Source: Hymenopellis radicata (Eukaryota > Basidiomycota > Agaricomycetes > Agaricales > Physalacriaceae). Taken from it: a DNA stretch of 17,226 bases. The stretch spans positions 1-17,226 of the forward strand of contig JADNRX010000962.1 of NCBI GenBank assembly GCA_015501595.1, given 5' to 3'. The stretch's first letter is position 1. Every line of letters starts with the position of its first letter. The notes beneath the pieces are model-generated. The model had not been told where the DNA came from. It ran no database searches and worked only from the letters and a program-made list of their open reading frames with translations. The position numbers were made by a program, and so were the translations under genes. Positions 1-7,709 of this stretch are shown here, piece after piece.

Positions 1-542
1 ATTTGAAAGCTAAGAAAATATGAAGAGAGGTGTTAGTAGGGCCCAGAGGAATAAACTGGAAGAAGGGAAGGAGGACTTACCAGGTCCTTATCGTAGTGCC
101 ATGCCTCCTCTCGACAACAGATCCGCGTCTGCGCGCCGTTCTCCGCCTGTACCGGATTCAATGTCGTTCCACGACGATGAGGAGGGTGGAGGGCTGCTAG
201 AACGGGGGCAGGTCCACGAAGAGTGCTACGAGATATAGTGCAGCGCCTCAAATCTCGTTGAGAGTAGCGCCATTGGCATTGGTGTTGACGGTGTAAGGAG
301 AGGCAGTGTCCAAATCGGACGAACCCGCTTCCTGCCGGCCCGAGCGCATTCGCATCCGATAGTTATAGACGTTAGCGTTAACCTTTGAAGTAGTTTATAC
401 GCGTATGACAACAAAAAATCTCTTTCAAGCCGTATAGTAGACCGGGTATTATGTCTCGTTTACAGTCCAACATTGCAATGAGATCTAAGCTAAGTATCTG
501 ATAAGAAGTAAGTATCAACTTGTAATGTCGGCCAGTCCCAAA
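1..542. other. No resolved gene; possible minus-strand 3' exons
   Basis: No gene can be closed here. On the minus strand a frame ending at a stop at 248-250 encodes a hydrophilic C-terminal-looking tail (SSDLDTASPYTVNTNANGAT), preceded by GCTAAC branch-like sequences and a CAG acceptor candidate. Another minus frame, with a stop near 88-90, is serine/proline rich (SSSSPPPSSSSWNDIESGTG). A GTAAGT donor lies on the minus strand at about 79. These could be terminal exons of the membrane protein at 543 and above, or remnants; the joins are not determined. Confidence 0.25.
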
Positions 543-1330
543 TTACGTCGACACTGGAACGGTGGTGGTAACATTATCTACACTCCCAGCGGAGAGTTGC
601 TCATCAGCTCCGCCGCCATCCTGCATATACGCGATGACCTCAAACCACACGACGTGGAATCCCAGTGGAAGACAGGCGAGCAAGGCAAACACCACGCCTA
701 CCCCCGCGTTTGGCGTGCTTCGGATCACTTCCTGCACAACCAGAACCCAAACAAGAACATTCGGGATCGTTTGGAAGAACGTGAACGCGATTGGACCGAT
801 GAGGATGACGCGCCGCTATTGCCGAAGATAATTAGCGCGTGGCGTACGTGAATGTAACCGATTCCCGCACCTGGAAAACCTCCGGGCTCATGTTGTTGTA
901 GAGGAAGGAGATATGGATGGTCAAGAGGACGAGAGCCGCGGTCCACGCCGCGTCGCAGGTACGACCTGTTTGAATATACGCGCTATACGAGGATTATGTT
1001 CGTGTCGGTAGGCTGACTATAGTAGTGGAGGATGGTAGAGGGCGTTACCCAAGAAAGGTGCTTTGCTACGCGGGATCAAATTAGTTATAGTGTAAAGGCA
1101 TGTAGACGCAGACGCACGATGAGCAGAGTAATGTTACGGCTCTCGCTCATCTTCCTCATAAACTGAGGAATGTATTGCGGGTGCTGTAACGCGTGTTGAA
1201 CATCGGGATAGACGGTGGTGGTCAAGACGAGTCGTTTGAGGAAGGCTGCCATGAGAGGTGTTGGTTGTAGAAGAGGGTCCCGTCCAGCCTTTAAGTAGTG
1301 ACAAGGGCCAAGCTCGGATATGTGCATCGA
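543..1330 (-). CDS. Unidentified multi-pass membrane protein, partial exon set
   Basis: I do not recognise the family. On the minus strand three pieces join through good introns. The exon ending at 1049 (KAPFLG) joins across intron 966-1048 to exon 871-965 (CDAAWTAALVLLTIHISFLY), and across intron 816-870 to exon 543-815 (RRVILIGPIAFTFFQ, then NVLVWVLVV, then VVFALLACLPLGFHVVWFEV). All joins keep frame, and each intron has GT...AG with a plausible branch site (CTAAT in the second). The product has at least three hydrophobic helices separated by short polar loops, so it is probably a polytopic membrane protein. Upstream, 1135-1330 holds a soluble-looking frame (AAFLKRLVLTTTVYPD) whose join to KAPFLG is out of phase with the obvious GTAAC donor at about 1137. 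The 5' end is unresolved and the gene may be damaged. Confidence applies to the coding nature of 543-1049, not to a function. Confidence 0.42.
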
Positions 1331-2767
1331 CGCAGTCGATCGAAATCACCTCGTGGTGGCCACGGAGAGGCGCCCCATACTTGGAACCGCCGGCATGTCA
1401 GGAACCTGGGAGGCGGTACATTTAAGGCAACTGGGAGTTCCTAGCACCCGCATCATCATCAGGCTGTGATAACATCCTAGTATCATGCTGTGATACTCTA
1501 CAACTTTGTTGAATCGGAGAACGTCAGTTCCGGGGTACGCGTAAAGTCATGCTTGACCTGGTAATTCTTGTCAATGGAGGATGACAGCAAGACGGGAACG
1601 AGACACGCCTAAAACATCGTACATGCACCCCCCGAGTAGCACGATTGCAATAAAATCGCGCTTTGAAGGTGGTCGGGCACTACTTGGCTCGGTCGCGTCA
1701 TAAGTCAAGGAGGTCCCAAAATGGTGATGGCATCTACAGGTGTCGACAGGAACACGAAGTAGACGGTAGTCAAGTCTATTCTGAGGGCAAGAGGCACACC
1801 ATATTTGGCGTTACTCTGCCTCTGATGTCCGAACCATTTCCATGCAGTGCACCAAAGAATGTTAACACGTTAATTCCTGAAATTCGAAGTTAATTAGAAA
1901 GACGCATAACCAAATTTGGCGCACCTACTTACCAGCATGTGTCAGAGCTCGACGTGTCGCGTCACCCTATTATGCATCTATTCCCTATACATATAAGTTT
2001 GCAGAAATCGACGAGCATCCAGTTCTCCGGACTACGCTCGTCGCTATCATTATTGCGACCGTTTCGCCCTCGGCCGAGATACAAACACGTCCGGCGACCG
2101 ACGACGAAGTCTAGGGCGAATAAGCTTCGCGCTGAGACCTGCGGGACTGCTCCATGACGCGCCCTCTAGGCAGGTACGACACGACAGTCGCAAGGGAAGA
2201 GCCGGAGAGCCAGAGAAGACGTTTCGAAAACGGACCGACGCTCCCACAAGGAGCACCGCGCCCTTCGCACCTCCAATCGACGATGGCTCGTCAAAAGTAG
2301 AAGCGTGCATTCGCCGGAGTGCTTTGGTGCTTTGCTTGCGTTGTCTGGGACATGGATATGACGGGGTGTCGGGAGATAATGCCATTTATCCATACAGTCA
2401 GAATAGCGTATGGCACTTGAATCTTGGAGAGGGCTGAGCCTAAGAGCACCTTCCAACCAGCACCGTCAACCTGTCCCCCATGGACCATCTCTTTCTCGAA
2501 ATTCACACATCAAAGCTGCCGTCACAGTTATTACTGGAGTAGACTGATTCGTAACTGTATGATGAGCGCGGTCTGGTTTGGATAGAGAATATGTCCTCCT
2601 ACGAAGCAGACTGTGGTCGGTTCCTATTGATTGGGGAGCGCGCCCGCAACGCGGCTGACGCATTTGACGACTGAAAAGATAAATTGACTGTTAGTTCAAG
2701 TGGTCAAGACGCCGAGAACTGGGGAAGGGGCGGAAAGGAGCAATTGGAGGACGGAGGAATAGCATGA
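1331..2767. other. Unresolved region with minus-strand coding fragments
   Basis: No complete gene is found. The minus strand holds a textbook intron at about 1877-1932 (GTAAGT donor, CTAAT branch, TTTCAG acceptor). It also holds hydrophobic frames around 1744-1850 (LALRIDLTTVYFVFLSTPVD) and 1567-1672 (DFIAIVLLGGCMYDVLGVSR). These suggest that the membrane-protein gene at 543-1330 once extended, or still extends, further upstream. I could not join them without phase conflicts or stops. Between 2000 and 2700 open frames exist on both strands, the longest being 111 codons at 2050-2385 minus, but none has convincing composition. Confidence 0.25.
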
Positions 2768-3100
2768 ACGGAGGATCCACTTACTAGCTCCTTGCTGGTC
2801 TCGCGCCACTATCGAATTCTTCCAACCAATAGGCGAACAGCGTCTGCAGCCATCCATCCCTACCGCCATTCTCCAATATATGATATCCGTTGTCGGCGAA
2901 CCCGAATTAAGTGATGTCGAGAGCTTGGCCGCCCTCAATCCGACCTCCTTGCAGGGAAATCAGGCATCGGTTGCGCTGCTAGCCTGACTGCCAGCCGCTG
3001 ACCTCTCCCAACGCTATCAAAGCACTCCATATCCCGGGCTCCGTCGCAGAACGAATCGACTGGAGGGGGTATCGACAAGGTGCTCGGTAAGGAAGAACGT
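2768..3100 (+). pseudogene. Short coding-like remnant, frameshifted
   Basis: After an in-frame TAG a plus frame runs to a TGA at about 2992 with protein-like composition (IPTAILQYMISVVGEPELSD, then VESLAALNPTSLQGNQA). Immediately after the TGA another frame continues in a similar style (SPNAIKALHIPGSVAERIDW) up to a possible GT donor near 3100. This fits a single coding segment broken by a small indel near 2985-2995. It has no start codon and no recognisable domain. It may instead be one exon of a gene whose other exons I cannot see. Open frames on the minus strand over the same bases look like shadows. Confidence 0.28.
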
Positions 3101-3377
3101 CGGTGGCGCGTGGGGAGGTGGAAAGGATGCAGCGGACTGCTGAGCTCGGCGTAGATCGATACATTCATAATATACGCGTTCTGCTTTCTGGTCAGTTCTA
3201 TTTCATAGGCAGATGTAAAGTAGACACACCACCGTCTGCTGAAGACCCGCGCGAGCCTCCTACATCTCTACGACTCGCGTTTATCCTAGCGGTAGATTGG
3301 TGTGGCCAGAGCTGCTCTTGGAAAACGGCATCCGAGTACTTTCAAATGCACCGTAGTCTTGTACTGCCGACTCGTTA
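3101..3377. other. No gene resolved
   Basis: A 91-codon plus frame (3103-3378) and overlapping minus frames are open here, but none has a recognisable domain, an intron pattern or convincing composition. I treat it as intergenic sequence upstream of the TATA-containing segment at 3408. Confidence 0.3.
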
Positions 3378-3404
3378 GGGAAATTGGGGGAAATGGGATG
3401 GGGG
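3378..3404 (+). promoter_or_regulatory. G-quadruplex-like four G-run motif
   Basis: Four guanine runs of 3, 5, 3 and 5 bases (3378-3380, 3386-3390, 3395-3397, 3400-3404) are separated by loops of 5, 4 and 2 bases. This meets the usual G3+N1-7 quadruplex pattern on the plus strand. It lies 3 bases upstream of a TATAAAA box. That it folds, or regulates anything, is inference. Confidence 0.5.
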
Positions 3405-3407
3405 TCC

Positions 3408-3414
3408 TATAAAA
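3408..3414 (+). promoter_or_regulatory. TATA box candidate
   Basis: A perfect TATAAAA stands 56 bases before the ATG at 3470. That spacing is normal for a fungal promoter. It would drive the short host reading frame that the LINE has interrupted and that is now fused in frame to reverse transcriptase codons. Confidence 0.45.
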
Positions 3415-3469
3415 CTCGCGGGAGCACAGCGACGATGGAAACGGAGACAACCCATTTGGAAAACAAGTA

Positions 3470-4153
3470 ATGGTGGAGGAGCAAATGGAGTGGACACTGG
3501 AATGCTTGTCGGAAGCTGGATTTGTACCAGGAAGAAATATCTACGACCAGGTAAAACTCGTTCAAATAATCACAGAGTATGCGGAGGCAACCGAAACCAA
3601 CGGAGTAATTGTAGCCCTCGACCAAGAGAAGGCATACGACAAAATAGACCACAAATATCTATGGCGAACGCTCGAGCAGTTTGGGATCCATCCAGGCTTT
3701 ATCGCAACAGTAAAGTCCCTATATGAAAATGCATTCACCTCTGTAATGGTTAACGGACATCTCAGTAAGACATACCAAGTGACACGGGGAGTACGTCAAG
3801 GTGACCCGTTGTCCTGCCTACTCTTTGACCTCGCGATAGAGCCTCTCGCGATAGCCCTACGAAAATCCACTCTCCAAGGTTTTGAGATACCCGGACACCC
3901 CGACATGGACCGATTAATAGCCATGCTCTTTGCCGATGACACAACTGTGTACCTCAGCGACGACGACAGCTTCGAGGCACTGGAGAAGATCCTTAAGGAC
4001 TGGTGCAAAGCATCAGGGGCCAAATTCAATATTAAGAAGACGGAGATTATACCAGTGGGCACCCAGAATACCGAGCCGCAGTTCTCGACACAAGGAAAAT
4101 ATGCCCAACAGATGCGGATGAACCAGAAATACCCCCAGGAATACGGATGGTAA
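3470..4153 (+). pseudogene. LINE reverse transcriptase fragment fused to 15 host codons
   Basis: The frame starts at a host ATG (3470) and reads 15 host codons (MVEEQMEWTLECLSE). It then enters the LINE at 3515 in the same frame with AGFVPGRNIYDQVKL. Reverse transcriptase motifs follow: ALDQEKAYDKIDHKYLW with the first catalytic aspartate, RGVRQGDPLSCLLFDLAIEP, and FADD at 3929-3940 (MLFADDTTVYLS). About 80 N-terminal residues of the palm and fingers are absent because of the 5' truncation. After IIPVGT the true frame shifts: a run of four C bases appears reduced to three at about 4062-4064, so the final codons up to 4153 are not native. The native sequence continues as EYRAAVLDTRKICPTDADEP in the next frame (4066 to about 4173). 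The protein cannot be an active polymerase as it stands. Confidence 0.9.
3498..3514 (+). repeat. Left target-site duplication of the LINE
   Basis: TGGAATGCTTGTCGGAA occurs here and again, identically, at 7121-7137. The two 17-bp copies flank the LINE exactly: the right copy follows directly after its A8 tail, and the left copy ends directly before the reverse transcriptase AGFVPGR codons. Confidence 0.93.
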
Positions 4154-4175
4154 AAGAAGGTGAAGCGGCGAGAAT

Positions 4176-5703
4176 CTCGGGGGATACGCCGGCAACAATA
4201 CCAACAATGCGGCGCCGTGGACGCCAATCCTCGAAGACATCGATAGAAGGCTAGATCTGTGGGAAAGATCGCACCCAACGCTAGACGGCCGACGACTGAT
4301 CATCCAGATGGTCATTGGCGGGAAAACACAGTACCTAACCAAGGTCCAAGGCATGCCGAAACCAATAGAGAAGAAACTCGAGAAGAGAATACGCGACTTC
4401 CTATGGAAAGGAAGATCAGCACCAGTCAACTTTACAAAGATGAAAGCACCACGCGAAGACGGTGGAAAAGACATCCTTGACATAGTCGCAAGGAATGAAG
4501 CAATGACGGTCACATGGCTACAGTCGCTTCTCAATCTGGGAGACGACCGTGCGACGTGGACATACTTCGCCGACGCCATACTAGCAGTACATGCACCAGC
4601 CTGTCCGGACGACGCGGAAGAGTTCACAAGAATGAACATGTTCCTACAAGCATGGAACACCAAAACGAAGGAAATCCCAAAAGACCTGCAAGACATGGTT
4701 AAAACAGGAAAGAAACACGGCCTCAGACTAGAAGGACTCGCCTTCAGGAGAGAAACTATGAGGGAAATGCCAGTATGGTTACACTCAGAAACAGACAAGA
4801 GAAGAGGACTACGGTTCAACCAGAAGGAGAGTGTGTGCCTCCGCGAGAACCACGGCGTCCGAACAGTCGGAGATGCCGAAATCTTCGCAAAGTGCCCTGG
4901 GCTCCCAGGCCACAGGAAAGATAAAAGGTGCAAATGCAACACCTGCACGGTCATCCGACAACATGGGTGCCAAAGCCCGCACCGATGTATGACAAGAGCT
5001 AAGGTCATCCTCAACACGCTGCCCCCAAAGTGGAACCCGCTCCATCATCAGCCAGAGGACGATGAGGTAACGGAAGAGGAGGCAGAACAAAATGAAGCTC
5101 CGACAGAACCAGACGAAATAAGAGAGTTCAAGAGAAATCTAACTGACCAAGGCTCAATAGCAGATGCATTCCGGATATTCACATCAGGTCGAACATGTAA
5201 CGAACTCCCCATGCCAAGACTGGACTGGGAAAACTCAGATGACGGTAGACAGGCCGAAGTGCAACAAGTTGTCTATACCGACGGCGGATGCAACAATAAT
5301 GGCGACGATAATGCAATCGCAAGTGCCGGTGTATGGTTCGGGCAGGACGATCCTCGAAACGAATCGCTCCGGCTCCCAGAAACGCTGGGGAAGCCATCCA
5401 ACCAGCTCGGTGAAATCACAGGAGCCTATAGGGCTAGTGTAACCGCCGACGAAACTGAAGACCTGACAATGATAAGTGACTCAATGACGATGATCAATGC
5501 AGTAACGAATCACCTGCAGAAAAATGAAGATAGCGGCTGGATTGGCGTCGCCGACCGCGGCGCGCACAAGGCACTCGTCGCCAGCCTCCGCGAACGGACA
5601 GGAAAGACATACCTACAATGGGTTAAGGGCCACTCCGGAATAACTGGTAACGAAGAAGCAGACAAGCTCGCAACAAGAGGACTAGCCAAGGAAAAAGCAG
5701 ATA
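4176..5703 (+). pseudogene. LINE ORF2 middle part: connection region, Cys cluster, RNase H
   Basis: A second single-base deletion near 4175 moves the LINE frame again. From 4176 it reads LGGYAGNNTNNAAPWTPILE and on through DGRRLIIQMVIGGKTQYLTK, the usual post-RT region of these elements. A Cys-rich cluster follows at about 4926-4988 (CKCNTC, GC, HRC), a probable zinc-binding knuckle. The RNase H domain then spans about 5267-5700, with VYTDGGC, NQLGEITGAY, MISDSMTMI and KGHSGITGNEEAD supplying the expected D, E, D and H/D catalytic positions. The frame runs into the MITE at 5704 and stops at a TAA inside it (5868-5870). The residues after KADTV are therefore MITE-derived, not LINE protein. Confidence 0.88.
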
Positions 5704-5947
5704 CTGTAGCGTTTCAACCGTATATTCTCATATCGGGTCACGCGGCCTCACGAAGCGAACCTATACATATAGCATATCGCGTCACGGAGCCTCTTAGCCA
5801 GGCACGAGCATCCAAAAGCGGAAATTTCAGGTCCCGCCTGCGGCGGGCCTGTCCAAATAAGGGAATTTAAGGGTCTGCAAAGCTGTTCGCTGTAAGTTCG
5901 CAGCATATCGGGTCACAAGCTGCGAACCTATGGTCGAAACGCTACAG
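5704..5947. mobile_element. 244-bp MITE, Tc1/mariner-like (TA target)
   Basis: The ends form a 24-bp imperfect inverted repeat (5704-5727 against 5924-5947), identical over the outer 12 bases (CTGTAGCGTTTC) and 20 of 24 overall. TA lies on both sides (5702-5703 and 5948-5949), the duplication typical of Tc1/mariner-type elements. The interior is too short for a transposase. It holds three copies of CATATCG(G/C)GTCAC (5729-5741, about 5773-5785, 5904-5916), two of GCGAACCTAT (5755-5764, 5922-5931), and a 6-bp GC hairpin (5833-5838 with 5842-5847). Removing the element and one TA rejoins the LINE frame as KADKVEFETNPLFNMTGAK, which confirms the borders. It inserted after the LINE did. The superfamily is inferred from TA and TIR style only. 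Confidence 0.88.
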
Positions 5948-5949
5948 TA

Positions 5950-6818
5950 AAGTCGAATTTGAGACGAACCCTTTATTCAACATGACTGGTGCAAAACTGA
6001 AAACGATAACACAGGCAACCGCATACAAAGCGATAAAAATCGCCAACGCCAGAACCGCAAGAACGAGAGGCTCAAAGACCTATAAGAAGCAAATGGAACG
6101 ACCCCGCACGGCCGTTAATCTGGACAAAGCACGCTTCGCCGCGAAAGACATGTCAGAGCGCATCCCATCGAATAAGCTAATCTGGAAAGGAACCCGACAC
6201 CAAGACTTCTCTAAACAAGTCAGGTTTTTCCTGTGGATGACGATACACGACGCCTACAAAGTTGGGGCGTGGTGGGAGAACAAACCCGGATATGAACACC
6301 GAACAAAATGTGAGGAGTGTGGATCCACGGAGACGATGGAACACATCCTCTTCGAATGCACCGCACCGGGACAAGAAGAAGTCTGGGAGCTAGTCAGGAA
6401 GTTCTGGAAGCAGAAGACCACAGAGCTCACAAACATCAGCTTCCCGAACCTGCTTGCACTAGCCTTTGCCAACCCATTAAACAGCAAAGAGGAGACAGTA
6501 AGAGGAGATGCGAGACTCCACCGAATCGTTGTCTCCGAAGCAGCGCATCTGATCTGGAAGCTGCGAAACGAGAGGGTAATCCAGGAAGAGGGCTGTAGCC
6601 GGGCCACCGAGACGGAAATCCGAAACAAGTTCCTGTATGCACTAAATGACAGGCTGCAAATCGATCTGGCAGCACTCAGGAGGAAGAAAAATGGCAATAA
6701 ACGCGAAGCAGCCACTGAGGCCGTGCTGGCGACATGGCAAGGAACGCTGATTAATGAGCGCGATCTACCCTCAGATTGGACTGGGGTAACCGGGGTTTTA
6801 GTGGGTATTACGTCTTGA
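5950..6818 (+). pseudogene. LINE ORF2 C-terminal part with zf-RVT-like zinc finger
   Basis: This is the distal end of the LINE polyprotein after the MITE, in the same frame as the part before it. It reads KVEFETNPLFNMTGAK, where an internal ATG (5982) is simply a native codon. A conserved block follows (WKGTRHQDFSKQVRFFLWMT), then a zf-RVT-type finger at about 6309-6360 with the spacing CxxC...HxxxxC (CEECGSTETMEHILFEC), and a helical tail ending at TGA 6816-6818. The family uses this C-terminal finger for nucleic-acid binding during retrotransposition. Its upstream partner frames are broken, so no complete protein can be made. Confidence 0.88.
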
Positions 6819-7112
6819 GTCGGTCGTGGTTCTAGGTTGAGAGAGAGGAGAAGGAGTCTATGCGGTAAGGTTATGTTCTATGCTATGCTATGTACGGAGG
6901 TGAGGAGAGTAGAGCGACGACGACTGACGTAGAGTCCCACACGGAGTGCGTAAAAGCATTTCCTCGGGGTTTACGGAATTCTTGTGCAAGGTTTTGCCAC
7001 CCTTTCCTTGCAACTTCACGCGAGTCGGAGGAGACGACTGATGTCGGACAATACTTTAGCTATCTATACTAGAGTACTCCTTTAGACTACTGTTAATAAC
7101 AACGCGTCCACC

Positions 7113-7120
7113 AAAAAAAA
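7113..7120 (+). other. LINE 3' poly-A tail (A8)
   Basis: Eight adenines close the LINE and abut the right target-site duplication directly. This marks the 3' end and orientation (plus strand) of the retrotransposon. Confidence 0.9.
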
Positions 7121-7137
7121 TGGAATGCTTGTCGGAA
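7121..7137 (+). repeat. Right target-site duplication of the LINE
   Basis: An identical copy of the 17-bp sequence at 3498-3514. Host sequence resumes at 7138. Deleting the LINE and one copy joins 3514 to 7138 and leaves an open plus-strand frame from ATG 3470 to a TAG near 7233 (continuing as SRPEAETRSNTRAFNIELVL). Confidence 0.93.
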
Positions 7138-7231
7138 TCGCGGCCCGAAGCCGAAACCCGATCCAACACACGTGCGTTCAACATTGAGCTCGTTCTTCCG
7201 TACTGCGACTATGACAGGCAGCGACACTTAC

Positions 7232-7335
7232 CCTAGGGATGAGGCCGGCAAGAAAGGCGCCACGACGGTGACGAGGACGAAATGGACCAAAGGCGGCGGC
7301 GAGTTATAGACACGGCCACGGGCAGTGTGATTGTC
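7232..7335 (-). CDS. Possible isolated minus-strand exon, hydrophobic
   Basis: On the minus strand a TTTAG acceptor at 7337-7336 opens a frame with C/G-rich third positions and one hydrophobic helix (PPPLVHFVLVTVVAPFLPAS). It ends exactly at a perfect GTAAGT donor (7231 downward). The exon would be 104 bases. The downstream partner would lie around or beyond the LINE insertion: on the rebuilt empty site the minus strand again shows a hydrophobic frame (KWVVSVSIVAVLPRVL). If real, the LINE sits in this gene's intron or exon. The plus strand over the same bases is also partly open, so the call is weak. Confidence 0.25.
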
Positions 7336-7391
7336 CTAAATTGTTTGGCATGGATCTGATATGGATACTGTATAGGTGAGACGAAGGGAGA

Positions 7392-7642
7392 GGTATGGAC
7401 TGGTATGGACAATCCGGAGGTGAGGTATGGAGTCGGTGCGGTAGAACTCTGGGTCCATACCTTCTAAGCCTTACGTGAGTTCCATATAATGACAGGGCAG
7501 TCCATCCCCACTCTTGGTTGCCGTGATGGAAAGGAACGATGTTGAGATGGCCGAGGTGGGCAGTTTCATCCTTGCCGTATCGCTGATCATTAAGGATCCA
7601 TACCACCAAGAAGTGGTATGGAGGGTATTCAATGTCCATACC
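7392..7642. repeat. Cluster of GGTATGG / CCATACC motifs upstream of the esterase
   Basis: Seven copies of the heptamer GGTATGG lie on one strand or the other within 251 bases: plus at 7392, 7402, 7424 and 7615; inverted at 7455, 7598 and 7636. Two of them form a perfect 9-bp hairpin (7598-7606 with 7613-7621, loop CAAGAA). The cluster ends about 70 bases before the proposed esterase start. It could be a binding-site array or the remains of a small repeat; which one is not decidable here. Confidence 0.55.
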
Positions 7643-7709
7643 TCCCAGAATTCCTTGGATTTACTGATTGAATATGAACGCGCGGCTCCACTCGATTCAG
7701 GATATATAG

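Larger units (their letters stand above)
3515..7120 (+). mobile_element. 5'-truncated LINE (non-LTR) retrotransposon with RNase H
   Basis: The element begins inside the reverse transcriptase domain, at the A of the family motif QAGF(V/I)PGR, and ends in eight adenines (7113-7120). Identical 17-bp direct repeats flank it, as expected for target-primed reverse transcription that stopped early; the endonuclease and any ORF1 are missing. In order it encodes the remaining reverse transcriptase with FADD, a connection region, a Cys/His cluster, RNase H, and a C-terminal zf-RVT-like finger. This architecture is typical of fungal non-LTR elements with RNase H. Two single-base deletions and an inserted 244-bp MITE break the reading frame, so the copy is dead. 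Bases 6819-7112 are its 3' UTR and hold no further gene. The insertion interrupts a host segment that has its own TATA box and ATG. Confidence 0.95.

Noticed and set aside
1479..1497. Perfect 7-bp hairpin AGTATCA/TGATACT with a 5-base loop
   Set aside because: Isolated, short and AT-rich, with no associated gene start, tail or repeat family; expected by chance in a window this size.
4013..5017. 334-codon open frame on the minus strand through the LINE
   Set aside because: It is antisense to the clearly homologous LINE connection region and has no recognisable motif; it reflects codon bias of the sense strand.
5982..6818. Independent gene of 278 residues starting at ATG 5982
   Set aside because: The sequence is the direct continuation of the LINE polyprotein once the MITE is removed; the ATG is an internal methionine.
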